Of a stretch of DNA of 64,000 bases, positions 8,213 to 17,053 are shown piece by piece. Source of the DNA: Aliikangiella coralliicola. Its GTDB lineage: Bacteria; Pseudomonadota; Gammaproteobacteria; Enterobacterales; Kangiellaceae. Positions within the stretch are counted from its first letter, which is position 1. Every line of letters starts with the position of its first letter. Under the pieces are notes generated by a model that had not been told where the DNA came from, did not search any database, and was given only the letters and a program-made list of their open reading frames with translations. The translations under genes were made by a program, and so were the position numbers. The stretch is from the NCBI RefSeq assembly GCF_007004725.1, contig NZ_ML660174.1, positions 57,179-121,178 of the forward strand, given 5' to 3'.

Positions 8213-9148
8213 GTGGAAAAAAAGCAGCCAACAAAAAAAATATTTGATTTGGATGCGTTTATTGCCAGTCGAATAGACACTGCCAGTATTAGTTGCAAGT
8301 CATTTATCGTGACTGTTTTTGGCGATGTGATTTCTCAACATGGTGGCTGGATCTGGCTAGGGAGTTTGATCGAGTCATTACAACCGCTAGGTTTTTCTGA
8401 AAGGCTTATACGAACTTCAGTTTTTCGGTTAGTTCAGGACGACTGGCTACAGGTGAACAAAGTCGGTCGCAAAAGTTACTATGCGTTTACCGAGTCTGCA
8501 AACCGTCACTACACAAAGGCGGCACGAAGAATTTACGCCAGCCGAGTGCACCAGCGAGACACACAGTGGTTAATTGTTCTACCAACTTTTGTCAGTGAAG
8601 AAAAACTACCGGCTTTTAAACGTCAATTGCGTTGGCTCGGTTTTAGCCCACTATCATCAGGTGCATTTGCGCATCCCTCTATCGATCAAAGCTCTTTAGA
8701 AGAAACTTTACGAGAGCAAAAGCTTAACGACTCGGTGATTGTTTTTTCCAGCCAGACTATTGATGATGCTTCTAACCAGGTACTCAAAAGATTGGTATCT
8801 GAGAGATGGAATCTGCAAGATTTGCATGAGAGTTATTGTGATTTAACGGATTGTTATTCTGCGCTTAAAGAAAATTTGGACGTGCATTCTGCACTAAGTA
8901 ATAGGCAGAGTTTTCTTTTGAGATTGTTGTTAATTCATGAATATCGCCGCGTTTTACTGAAAGATCACGAACTACCCGAAAATATGTTACCTCAGGACTG
9001 GGCCGGTTATCCGGCCAACCAATTGGTTAAGAATTTATATCGTCAATTTGAAAAAGGTTCTTGTCGATATATCGTTAATTACTTAGCTAACATGGATGGA
9101 GAATTACCTCCCGCGATCAAAGCGTTTAACGATCGTTTTAATCAGTAG
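8213..9148 (+). CDS. paaX: Phenylacetate-responsive transcriptional repressor PaaX
   Basis: 311 residues, close to E. coli PaaX (316). PaaX is a GntR-like winged-helix repressor of paa operons released by phenylacetyl-CoA. Here SARIDTASISCKSFIVTVFGDVISQHGGWIWLGSL-type sequence occupies the N terminus (DNA-binding domain, residues ~15-90, including SERLIRTSVFRLVQDDWL), followed by the PaaX central and C-terminal domains (for example LIHEYRRVLLKDHELPENMLPQDWAGYPA). Begins with GTG. Located at the 3' end of paaABCDE, so it is likely co-transcribed with and feeds back on this operon. Confidence 0.94.
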   Translation: MEKKQPTKKIFDLDAFIASRIDTASISCKSFIVTVFGDVISQHGGWIWLGSLIESLQPLGFSERLIRTSVFRLVQDDWLQVNKVGRKSYYAFTESANRHYTKAARRIYASRVHQRDTQWLIVLPTFVSEEKLPAFKRQLRWLGFSPLSSGAFAHPSIDQSSLEETLREQKLNDSVIVFSSQTIDDASNQVLKRLVSERWNLQDLHESYCDLTDCYSALKENLDVHSALSNRQSFLLRLLLIHEYRRVLLKDHELPENMLPQDWAGYPANQLVKNLYRQFEKGSCRYIVNYLANMDGELPPAIKAFNDRFNQ

Positions 9149-9216
9149 AGATTGATTCAATAGCACCAAGCAATTTTGCCACCATTGACTTAATTATTTT
9201 AATTTAGAGATTGGAA

Positions 9217-11328
9217 ATGAACGAATCTAACAAGACTCAAATTTCAAATACACAAATATCACTGGAAAAAAACGCCCAAATTGGACTGATCACTATCGAT
9301 TATCCACCTGTTAATGCGTTGTCACAAATGGTAAGGCAAGGCATTGTTGATGGTGTTGAGCAATTTGAAAATGACGATGATATAAAAGTGATTATTATTC
9401 GCTGCAAAAGCAAAACTTTCGTCGCCGGTGCGGACATAAAGGAATTTGGAAAGCCGCCGACAGCACCTTTTTTACCTGATGTTGTAAATCGAATTGAGGC
9501 GAGTAATAAACCAATAATCGCCTCAATGTTCGGCACTTCGTTAGGTGGCGGCTTTGAAGTTGCGTTAGCATGTCATTACCGAGTGGCGCTGGAAAACTCA
9601 AAAGTAGGTTTACCTGAAGTCAATCTCGGCCTGATTCCCGGCGCCGGAGGAACCCAACGATTACCGAGAATTGTCGGCGCAAAAAAAGCGCTAGAGATGG
9701 TCACCAGTGGAAAGCACTATTCAGCCACTGCACTGAATGAAATTCAGTTACCTCAAGATAGTGATAGTCATAGGTTTTTATTTGATGCTTTGTTTACTAG
9801 CGATAAAGATCTCGATCAGGCCACCATCGATTTCGTACAAGGATTGATCGATTCCAACTCACTTCAACTAAACCGAGTCGGTGAAAATACGATTAATCAA
9901 GAGGATATCGATTGGGACGCTGAAATAAAAAAGGTGAGCAAAAAAGCACGAGGAAAACTCGCGCCAACGGTGGCCGCAAAGGTGCTGTTTGAAACTCGAG
10001 ATTTGTCGATTGCCGACGGTATGAATTATGAAAGAGCTGAGTTTTTGAAGTTGCGGGAATCGGAACAGTCTGCCGCGCTGCGGTTTGCATTTGGCGCTGA
10101 AAAAAAAGCGGCTAAAACTAATTTTTCTGCAGAGCCTCTTGCGGTTAACAAAGTTGGCATTATCGGTGGCGGAAACATGGGATCGGGGATTGCGACAGCG
10201 TTTTTAAGTAGCGGCTTTTCGGTGCAACTAATTGAACAAAATCAACAAGCACTTGACGCAGGTGTCTCCAAAATAAAAGCTAACTTTGAGAGCAATGTTA
10301 AAAGAGGGCGAATGACATCGGCTGCAGCTCAAAATCTGTTAGCTAATTTAAGTTCTGCTACTGATTATCAAACTCTGTCTGATTGTGAGCTTGTGATTGA
10401 AGCAGTGTTTGAAGACATTGAGGTTAAAAAATCGCTCTTTACACAATTAGATAAAATTTGTCGTGATGACTGTGTCTTAGCGACCAATACGTCTTACCTG
10501 GATATTAATGAAATCGCGTCAGTGATTTCTAATCCGTCGCAGATGATAGGTATGCACTTTTTTAGCCCTGCCAACATCATGAAGTTATTAGAAGTTGTTC
10601 GTGCGGAAAAATCTTCCGAGCAGGCATTAGCGACGGCGATGGCCGTTGGGAAGCGGCTGAAAAAAGTATCGGTATTAGTCGGTGTTTGTTTCGGATTTGC
10701 CGGAAATAGAATGTACACCCGTTATGGCCGTGAAATTCAGCAAATGCTGTTGGAGGGGGCGAGTATTGAACAAATTGATCGTGCGATGACCGCTTGGGGA
10801 ATGGCCATGGGCCCGCTGGCGGTTCAAGATTTATCGGGTATTGATATTGGACACAACGCCCGTAGCGCGCAACCATTTCCAGACTATGATCCGGGATATT
10901 TCAGAGCGGCTGCTGTCATGGTAGAAAACCAGCGCTTAGGTAGAAAGACTGGACAAGGATTTTATCGCTATGATGAAAATGGAAAACCGCAATCGGACCC
11001 GCAAGCTGCTGCGTTAATTCAGGAGAAAGCTCAGGAGTTAAAGGTTGAGCAGAAAACATTTACCGACGAAGATATTGTTGAACGAGCTTTATTGGCGCTG
11101 ACTAGCGAAGGATTAAAGCTTTTTGCGGAGGGTATTGTACAAAGGTTGTCTGATATTGACGTCATCTGGTTACATGGCTATGGTTTTCCCCGCCACAAGG
11201 GTGGCCCGATGTACCAGGCCAGACAGATGGGAGCCACCAAGTTGACAGAGGCGTTAAAACAACTACAGGCGAAAAACGGCGAACTTATCTGGCCTGATGT
11301 TGATGTGAGTCTGTTACAGGAAAACTAA
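9217..11328 (+). CDS. Fused enoyl-CoA hydratase / 3-hydroxyacyl-CoA dehydrogenase
   Basis: 703 residues. An N-terminal crotonase domain (~15-190) has the oxyanion-hole segment GTSLGGGFEVALACHYRVA and LPEVNLGLIPGAGGTQRLPR. It is followed by an NAD-binding 3-hydroxyacyl-CoA dehydrogenase domain starting at VGIIGGGNMGSGIA (~312), with catalytic His in GMHFFSPANIMKLLEVV (~446), then two C-terminal helical domains (AWGMAMGPLAVQDLSGIDI; GFPRHKGGPM). It hydrates enoyl-CoA and oxidises the 3-hydroxyacyl-CoA. In this context it can do the jobs of separate PaaF and PaaH proteins; a general FadJ-like beta-oxidation role is the alternative. ATG 9217 is preferred over the TTG at 9211. It starts 68 bases after paaX. 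Confidence 0.9.
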   Translation: MNESNKTQISNTQISLEKNAQIGLITIDYPPVNALSQMVRQGIVDGVEQFENDDDIKVIIIRCKSKTFVAGADIKEFGKPPTAPFLPDVVNRIEASNKPIIASMFGTSLGGGFEVALACHYRVALENSKVGLPEVNLGLIPGAGGTQRLPRIVGAKKALEMVTSGKHYSATALNEIQLPQDSDSHRFLFDALFTSDKDLDQATIDFVQGLIDSNSLQLNRVGENTINQEDIDWDAEIKKVSKKARGKLAPTVAAKVLFETRDLSIADGMNYERAEFLKLRESEQSAALRFAFGAEKKAAKTNFSAEPLAVNKVGIIGGGNMGSGIATAFLSSGFSVQLIEQNQQALDAGVSKIKANFESNVKRGRMTSAAAQNLLANLSSATDYQTLSDCELVIEAVFEDIEVKKSLFTQLDKICRDDCVLATNTSYLDINEIASVISNPSQMIGMHFFSPANIMKLLEVVRAEKSSEQALATAMAVGKRLKKVSVLVGVCFGFAGNRMYTRYGREIQQMLLEGASIEQIDRAMTAWGMAMGPLAVQDLSGIDIGHNARSAQPFPDYDPGYFRAAAVMVENQRLGRKTGQGFYRYDENGKPQSDPQAAALIQEKAQELKVEQKTFTDEDIVERALLALTSEGLKLFAEGIVQRLSDIDVIWLHGYGFPRHKGGPMYQARQMGATKLTEALKQLQAKNGELIWPDVDVSLLQEN

Positions 11329-11521
11329 ATTCTAGCTCGTAATTTCATCGTCTCGAAGTGGGCATTGGTTACACTTGAAGGTTTTAGACATTCGATAAAG
11401 TCACGTTTGTCAGAGATAAGTGTATGATCGGCACGTATTTTTAGTGATTTAAGCGATTTTTCAGGTTAAAGTCTTGTGGTAATGGATTAATAACTTAATT
11501 AACCCTTCTCGCAGAGATTTG

Positions 11522-12088
11522 ATGATGGAAAAATTAACCGATACTAAAACCGAGCTTGTCGAACCATCGCAGGAAAAGCCAGCTAAGCAACGAAAGCCAA
11601 CAGGGAAAGTTCGATATACACTGGATTTGCAGAGTTTTCTGCCTTATCGCATGTACCGTCTTGCGGCGCAGATGTCTCAGGCGGGGAATAAGCTTTCATC
11701 GTTATTGCTCGACTCAGGTGTACCGATTGGCGAACGAGAATGGCGTGTTATTTCGGTGTTAGGCTCCTACGGAGGCTTAACCAATGGTCACGTTGCAGAC
11801 GTGCTTAAAACAGATGCCGCTACTGTTACTCGCGCTGTTAAAGTATTAAAAAAGCTTGATTTTGTTGATACCAGAAATTCCAAAAGAGATCGGCGTAAAC
11901 AGTTAATTTATCTCACGCAAGAAGGCGCTGACTTCCATGATTTAATTATTCCAAGGCGTCTTGAAACAGGCGAGCTAATTGAATCATGCTTTTCCTATGA
12001 AGAAAAAGAGCAGTTACATCATCTGCTTAACAAACTTGACCGTCATCTTGAACATATGGAAAACGAGCAGGAAGATGAATGGGAATAG
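11522..12088 (+). CDS. MarR-family transcriptional regulator
   Basis: About 188 residues. A charged N-terminal tail (~35 residues, rich in Lys/Glu/Pro) precedes a MarR winged helix: LPYRMYRLAAQMSQAGNKL, then GEREWRVISVLGSYGGLTNGHVADVLKTDAATVTRAVKVLKKLDFVDTR and the wing RDRRKQLIYLTQEGADFH. MarR proteins of this type repress catabolic genes and usually sense an aromatic acid or its CoA ester. Ligand and targets are not visible here; position after the paa genes suggests aromatic or acyl-CoA catabolism. Consecutive ATGs at 11522 and 11525, and a TTG at 11519, are all possible starts; GCAGAGA is just upstream. Confidence 0.85.
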   Translation: MMEKLTDTKTELVEPSQEKPAKQRKPTGKVRYTLDLQSFLPYRMYRLAAQMSQAGNKLSSLLLDSGVPIGEREWRVISVLGSYGGLTNGHVADVLKTDAATVTRAVKVLKKLDFVDTRNSKRDRRKQLIYLTQEGADFHDLIIPRRLETGELIESCFSYEEKEQLHHLLNKLDRHLEHMENEQEDEWE

Positions 12089-12361
12089 TCTTTCATGAGC
12101 CGGGCTCCTAACTCTCGCGAAATGTCAGAAAGTGTAAAATCCTTTGTGCTCAAATCGATAGCGTGTAAAATGCTCCGTTACTGGATTTGTTGGGCAAATT
12201 TCAGCTGGTGGTGGAGCGAGATAGCAAAGAAGGGCTTGGCTTAAGAAGCTCATAAATAGAATATCGTACAATAAAGAAGTCAAAATAAGTTCAAATATCG
12301 ATCGACGATTGTTTGATTAAGCTCTGAATGATTAAGAGCATTCTAAAATTGAGGGTAATTT

Positions 12362-13027
12362 ATGATAAAACTTTATGGTTATTGGCGTTCGTCAGCAGCG
12401 TACCGAGTCCGTATTGCACTGAATCTTAAACAAATTTCCTATTCTCAAGAGTTTGTTCATCTGGCAAAAGATGGTGGAGAGCAGCATAAACCAGAATACA
12501 AGTCTGTTAACCCGCAGTCTTTAGTGCCTGCGCTGGTGGATGATACATCCGCAACTGGACAAACTGTGACCATCGGGCAATCAATGGCGATATTGGAATA
12601 CCTTGAAGAGAAATACCCGTCACCCAGGTTGTTACCTGGAGCCATCGAGCAAAGAGCATTAGTACGCCAGCTTTGCCAAATTATTGCCTGTGATGTGCAC
12701 CCACTGGATAATCTTAGAGTACTGAAATATCTGCAAAATAACCTTCAAGTGGGCGAAGAAGCAAAGATGGAATGGTATCACCACTGGATTCGTTCTGCTT
12801 TTACTGCCTATGAACAAATTCTTGCTCAACATGACTTTGATGGACCTTATTCTATCGGAGAGGAACTTTCTCTAGCAGATGCCTGTCTTATACCGCAGAT
12901 CTATAACGCAAATCGTTTTAATTTTCCCATGGATGATTTTCCAAAATTAGCGATGATCAATGAAAATTGCTTAAAACTTGAGCGAATTCAAAACGCAGTA
13001 CCAGAAAATCAGCCTGATGCTGTTTAG
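12362..13027 (+). CDS. maiA: Maleylacetoacetate isomerase (zeta-class glutathione transferase)
   Basis: 221 residues. It isomerises maleylacetoacetate to fumarylacetoacetate with glutathione in the homogentisate branch of Phe/Tyr catabolism. The active-site motif SSAAYRVRIALNLK at residues ~10-23 (SSxxxRVRIAL) is diagnostic for zeta GSTs; the N-terminal thioredoxin-like domain ends with IGQSMAILEYLEEKYP, and the helical domain contains SIGEELSLADACLIPQIYNA. The partner genes (hmgA, fahA, hppD) are not beside it; it stands 273 bases after the MarR gene and about 36 bases before the next gene. Start ATG has GAGGGTAA upstream. Confidence 0.92.
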   Translation: MIKLYGYWRSSAAYRVRIALNLKQISYSQEFVHLAKDGGEQHKPEYKSVNPQSLVPALVDDTSATGQTVTIGQSMAILEYLEEKYPSPRLLPGAIEQRALVRQLCQIIACDVHPLDNLRVLKYLQNNLQVGEEAKMEWYHHWIRSAFTAYEQILAQHDFDGPYSIGEELSLADACLIPQIYNANRFNFPMDDFPKLAMINENCLKLERIQNAVPENQPDAV

Positions 13028-13062
13028 TCGTTCCATTAATTAATGAGAAGTTGAATATTATT

Positions 13063-14400
13063 GTGAAGCATTCAAGAACACTGATATCAAGCCTGTTAGC
13101 CCTTGCATCCTCAAGTGCAGCAGCAGTTGAGTCATATGATATTATCGACCTGGGTAATCTGGGTACTAATCCCGCCTTTGTTTTCGATGTAAATAATGCC
13201 GGTATTGCCGTTGGGTATTCCGCGGGTCCGCTAGTTGATGTTGAAGGTAGCGACACGCAGCAACCCGATTTTACTTCCCACGCGTTTGCCTTTGATAATC
13301 CGACCATGACTGACTTAGGGGCGATTGTTAACGATACTGAGTCATTTGATTTAAGCGTTGCATTTTCGATTAATGAAAACAATGTGGCCATCGGATATTC
13401 ATTCAAAGAAGTAGAGAGAACCGATTCGAACGGAGATCCCTTCACAACAGTAATCGAAAAACCCATCTATATTGATACTGCTAGTCAGGCGATTACTGAA
13501 ATACCCAGTTTTGACGCTTCAGACGAGCAACCTGGCCGAGCACTTTCAGGTAATGACAATACTTTATTTGTCGGTTTTGGAAAGTTTAACCCGCCAGATG
13601 ATACTGACGATAGTGGTAATGCTCTGGATACCTATTACGATAGAGGCTTCATTTACGACTCTTCAGATAGCAGTTTAGTTCGAATTGATCCGCTAACTGA
13701 TAACACTGGGTTATTATCGGTTATGAGAGACGTGAACAATAACGGCATTGCCACTGGATGGGCGCAGAAGAATGTTGACGATATTGTCCTGAGTGTCGCA
13801 TTTTATGTCGACCATGCTGATCCCACTAATGTGGTGGAAATGTCCTTATTGAGCGATGGAAATTCTTTTCCCTGGGCCATCAACAACGCAGGAGTTATAG
13901 TTGGTAGAGCGGCAGATGCGGAAAAGACCCATTTCACCGCTTTCTCATACGATGTTGCAACTCAGTCTGTGACTGATCTTGGTGTACTGAATGAAAATTC
14001 TCCATTCTCGGAAGCATTTGATATTAACAACAATAATCAAATCGTAGGAACTTCAACAAATTCTGTATTTCCAACGACCAATCACGCTTTTATCTATGAA
14101 GATGGCGTGATGAAAGATTTAAACGACTTGATTGATTGTAAAGTTGACGGTAGCGAGCCGATAGCACCTGCAAATTGGACTTTAAGTGAAGCCAGGGCTA
14201 TCAATGATAATGGCGTGATTGTTGGTAATGGAATTCTGGATGGTGTGCCTAAAGGTTTTATGCTAATTCCAAGACCCGGACAACAACCCCAGGCTTGCCA
14301 ACCTTTCTTCACTGAAGACAGTTCTGGTAGCGGTAGCTTTCCGCTAAGTTGGATTGCTTTTCTGCTCGTTGGTGGAATATGGGTTAGGCGAAAAAGTTAA
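13063..14400 (+). CDS. DUF3466-like secreted protein with HAF-type repeats and GlyGly-CTERM tail
   Basis: About 445 residues, exported: MKHSRTLISSLLALASSSAAA is a signal peptide. The body consists of degenerate repeats of the form (F/I)DINNxNxIVGxSx..HAF(I/V)Y (for example around residues 30-50, 320-345), the HAF repeat typical of DUF3466/extracellular repeat proteins likely folding as a propeller. The C terminus has a Gly/Ser run (SSGSGSFPLSW), one hydrophobic helix and a basic end RRKS: a GlyGly-CTERM signal, processed by rhombosortase and linked to type II secretion in known systems. Function is unknown. I chose GTG 13063; a TTG at 13051 in frame would add four residues. A terminator follows at 14421. 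Confidence 0.82.
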   Translation: MKHSRTLISSLLALASSSAAAVESYDIIDLGNLGTNPAFVFDVNNAGIAVGYSAGPLVDVEGSDTQQPDFTSHAFAFDNPTMTDLGAIVNDTESFDLSVAFSINENNVAIGYSFKEVERTDSNGDPFTTVIEKPIYIDTASQAITEIPSFDASDEQPGRALSGNDNTLFVGFGKFNPPDDTDDSGNALDTYYDRGFIYDSSDSSLVRIDPLTDNTGLLSVMRDVNNNGIATGWAQKNVDDIVLSVAFYVDHADPTNVVEMSLLSDGNSFPWAINNAGVIVGRAADAEKTHFTAFSYDVATQSVTDLGVLNENSPFSEAFDINNNNQIVGTSTNSVFPTTNHAFIYEDGVMKDLNDLIDCKVDGSEPIAPANWTLSEARAINDNGVIVGNGILDGVPKGFMLIPRPGQQPQACQPFFTEDSSGSGSFPLSWIAFLLVGGIWVRRKS

Positions 14401-14420
14401 CTCGTAAAGAGCTGAAAAAG

Positions 14421-14448
14421 AAAGCCGCTTTGATTAGCGGCTTTTTTT
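14421..14448 (+). terminator. Rho-independent terminator after the GlyGly-CTERM gene
   Basis: AAAGCCGCT (14421-14429) pairs with AGCGGCTTT (14436-14444) across a six-base loop, followed by T-rich sequence. Strong. It closely resembles the hairpin at 14881-14906. Confidence 0.92.
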
Positions 14449-14694
14449 ATGAGTGAAATGCCTGATTTTTTAATCATACATCGATTAAGTTTAAAAACTT
14501 TAATAATTAATTTTTTCAGAAATTTTTCTTAAAATTTTGTTTTGAAAAAAAATATATTAGTTTCGTTCTGCTGTTTTTAATTACCTCAATACCTCTTTAT
14601 AAACAAGCGTATTTTCAGTTTTCTCCGAAGGAACTTTCTTTCTGCAAAGTGTGTCTTATTTCGCAATTGATACGGTTAAAAATATCCTTTAAAT

Positions 14695-14868
14695 ATGCTT
14701 GTTCCGTGGCCTGGTGTATCTCCGAAAGCTTGTGCGAAAAATAATTCTGGCGGAGGTGGAAGTTTTTCGGTGAGTTGGCTGTTTTTATTATTGGCAACAT
14801 TTTACCTGTTTAGAGGTCATAAAAATTTTAGACTAATAACCCCAAGCCAGGTTAGTTTCAAATACTAA
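14695..14868 (+). pseudogene. Decayed C-terminal duplicate of the GlyGly-CTERM protein
   Basis: This 57-codon frame was found by translating the gap. It reads MLVPWPGVSPKAC, then a Gly-rich stretch (NNSGGGGSFSVSW), a hydrophobic helix (LFLLLATFYLF) and a basic end (RGHK), continuing ~14 residues to TAA. It aligns directly with the C terminus of the intact gene upstream (MLIPRPGQQPQAC ... SGSGSFPLSWIAFLL ... RRKS). The frame is closed by TAA at 14677-14679 and no signal peptide or repeat domain remains, so it is a remnant of a tandem duplicate or of a related gene. The AT-rich stretch 14450-14690 probably contains its eroded body, although no homology is readable there. It is followed 12 bases later by a hairpin resembling the intact gene's terminator. 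Confidence 0.75.
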
Positions 14869-14880
14869 AAGCGGTAATAA

Positions 14881-14906
14881 AAAAGCCACTAGAATTAGTG
14901 GCTTTT
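14881..14906. terminator. Bidirectional terminator (etfD 3' end; pseudogene 3' end)
   Basis: AAAAGCCACTA (14881-14891) pairs perfectly with TAGTGGCTTTT (14896-14906), loop GAAT. A-rich on the left and T-rich on the right, so it can work both for the minus-strand etfD ending at 14946 and for plus-strand reading. It is similar in core to the terminator at 14421. Confidence 0.88.
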
Positions 14907-14945
14907 AAAATTTGCTAAACTTATTTTCAATCAAATATTTTTTGA

Positions 14946-16601
14946 TCACATATTTGGATAATTAGGACCACCAGCACCTTCCGGTGTTACCCAGTTTATA
15001 TTTTGACTAGGGTCTTTGATATCGCAAGTTTTACAGTGAACACAGTTTTGCGCGTTAATTTGAAATTTGGGATTTTCCCCTTGGTCGTCGCTAATGACTT
15101 CATAAACTCCCGCAGGGCAATATCTTTGCGCCGGCTCATCAAAATCTCTAAGATTCACCTGAATAGGAACATCTTTATCTTTCAACTGAAGATGAACAGG
15201 TTGATCTTCTTCATGATTAGTATTCGAAATAAATACGGAACTGAGTTTGTCGAAGGATAAGACACCATCAGGTTTTGGATAATCAATCTTTTGGCACTCA
15301 GATGCTTTTTTCATTTGTGCGTGATCTGCAACCGGATCTTGTAGTGTCCAGGGTAGGGCGCCGTTAAAAAGGTTGATATCGATGAAAGCGTAAGCTGAAC
15401 CTAAAATATTTCCCCATTTATGTTGAGCCGGTCCAAAATTTCGCTGTACGTGAAGTTCTTTCCAGGCCCATGAATTTTTGTAAGCATTAGAAAAACTTTC
15501 GAGCTCATCATTGGCTTTGTTTTCGGAAATTGCGTTGGCGATAGATTCAGCAGCTATCATGCCCGATTTCATGGCCGTGTGAGAACCTTTGATTTTAGCA
15601 AAGTTTAATGTGCCGGCATCATCGCCAATTAACAATCCGCCTGGGAATGTCATTTTAGGTTGAGACTGTAATCCGCCTTTGTTAATCGCTCGTGCGCCGT
15701 AAGAAATCCGCTCTCCGCCTTGGAGGTATTGGCTGATGAGAGGGTGGTGTTTATAACGCTGAAACTCATCAAATGGACTGACGTGCGGGTTGGAATAGGA
15801 GAGGTCAGTAATCAGACCCACTACCACCTGGTTATCTTCGATATGGTAGAGAAAGCCACCACCGGCACTACCGCTTTCATTGAGCGGCCAACCGGCGCTG
15901 TGAACAACTTTGCCAGGTTGGTGTTGTTCGCTCGGCACCTTCCAGATTTCTTTGATTCCAATTCCATAGTGTTGTGGATCTTTTCCTTGATCCAACTGGA
16001 ATTTTTCAATGAGTTGTTTACCTAAATGACCGCGACAGCCTTCGGCAAAAACAGTATATTTGGCGTGAAGTTCCATACCCGGCATGTAACCGTCTTTCTG
16101 CGATCCATCTTCGGCTACCCCCATATCACCGGTGAGTATTCCTTTAACACTACCATCTTCATTATATATCACTTCTGAGGCGGCAAAGCCGGGGAATATT
16201 TCAACGCCCATCGCTTCTGCTTGTTCTGCAAGCCATCTGCAAAGGTTGCCGAGACTGATAATATAGTTGCCGTGATTATGCATTGTTTTGGGGGCGAACA
16301 GGTTTGGAATTTTAAGACCTTTTTCACCATTTCTTAACAACAAGATATCGTCGCCTGTCACCTCTGTATTCAGTGGTGCACCTTTTTCTTTCCAGTCTGG
16401 GAATAGCTCGTTAAGCGCTGTTGGCTCAAATACGGCACCGGACAGTATATGTGCACCGACTTCAGAGCCTTTTTCTACCACACAGATCATCGTTTCTTGC
16501 CCGGTTTCTTGTGAAATCTGGGCTAGTTTAATAGCAGTGGATAACCCCGCAGGACCTGCGCCAACAATTACTACATCAAATTCCATAGACTCTCGTTCCA
16601 T
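14946..16601 (-). CDS. etfD: Electron transfer flavoprotein-ubiquinone oxidoreductase
   Basis: 551 residues. A membrane-associated FAD and 4Fe-4S enzyme that passes electrons from reduced ETF to ubiquinone. The Rossmann motif VVIVGAGPAGLSTAIKLAQ is at the N terminus; SGAVFEP and GDDAGTLNFAKIKGSHTAMKSG are family signatures; the C-terminal cluster motif CVHCKTCDIKDPSQNINWVTPEGAGGP supplies three clustered cysteines, with a fourth in YCPAGVYE. I placed the start at 16601, where GAGGGG lies six bases upstream; an in-frame ATG at 16676 would add 25 residues without resemblance to the family. Divergent from etfBA. Length matches known ETF-QO (~550). Confidence 0.95.
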   Translation of the reverse strand: MERESMEFDVVIVGAGPAGLSTAIKLAQISQETGQETMICVVEKGSEVGAHILSGAVFEPTALNELFPDWKEKGAPLNTEVTGDDILLLRNGEKGLKIPNLFAPKTMHNHGNYIISLGNLCRWLAEQAEAMGVEIFPGFAASEVIYNEDGSVKGILTGDMGVAEDGSQKDGYMPGMELHAKYTVFAEGCRGHLGKQLIEKFQLDQGKDPQHYGIGIKEIWKVPSEQHQPGKVVHSAGWPLNESGSAGGGFLYHIEDNQVVVGLITDLSYSNPHVSPFDEFQRYKHHPLISQYLQGGERISYGARAINKGGLQSQPKMTFPGGLLIGDDAGTLNFAKIKGSHTAMKSGMIAAESIANAISENKANDELESFSNAYKNSWAWKELHVQRNFGPAQHKWGNILGSAYAFIDINLFNGALPWTLQDPVADHAQMKKASECQKIDYPKPDGVLSFDKLSSVFISNTNHEEDQPVHLQLKDKDVPIQVNLRDFDEPAQRYCPAGVYEVISDDQGENPKFQINAQNCVHCKTCDIKDPSQNINWVTPEGAGGPNYPNM

Positions 16602-17053
16602 GGATCCCCCCTCGTTAGAATGATGGACGTTCGAATTTGTGTCCGTATTTTCAACTAATGTCTGCCATAGTACCAATTGTTTGGTGTGTAAGCCTGATTA
16701 AGCAAGGCGAACGGGCGCACAATAATTAATATAACGCTACGGAATCACGGCAAATAGAGCACCGCCCTTAAACCGCAATTTCGACATAAGCCAGACACAT
16801 ATCGGTTATAGCCGGAAAGTGGGGCATTATACCTGATTTTGGTTGACGTTAAACGCATAAAGCGGCAAGATCGCGGCTTCTTTTAAAAATGGATATCGTT
16901 AAAGAAGCTCATTGCGAGGCGGTTGTGCCTTTTGTTAGCGTTTATTGATTAGAAAACTCTATGTAAACGCCCAATTGTTTTCTCGCTGGAATGGTATATA
17001 ACTAGTTAACGATATAACCAGTTGAAGCTCAATTAACCACGACAGGTGTCTGC
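16602..17053. promoter_or_regulatory. Divergent promoter region of etfD and etfBA
   Basis: 452 bases without a gene. Notable is a direct repeat close to etfB: ATATAACTAGTT (16996-17007) and ATATAACCAGTT (17012-17023), 11 of 12 identical with a 16-base period. This may be a tandem regulator site or part of the promoter; no known consensus was matched with confidence. Confidence 0.4.

Noticed and set aside
12095..12244. A 49-codon frame between the MarR gene and maiA
   Set aside because: No ribosome site, odd composition (run of Trp) and no family resemblance; likely chance.
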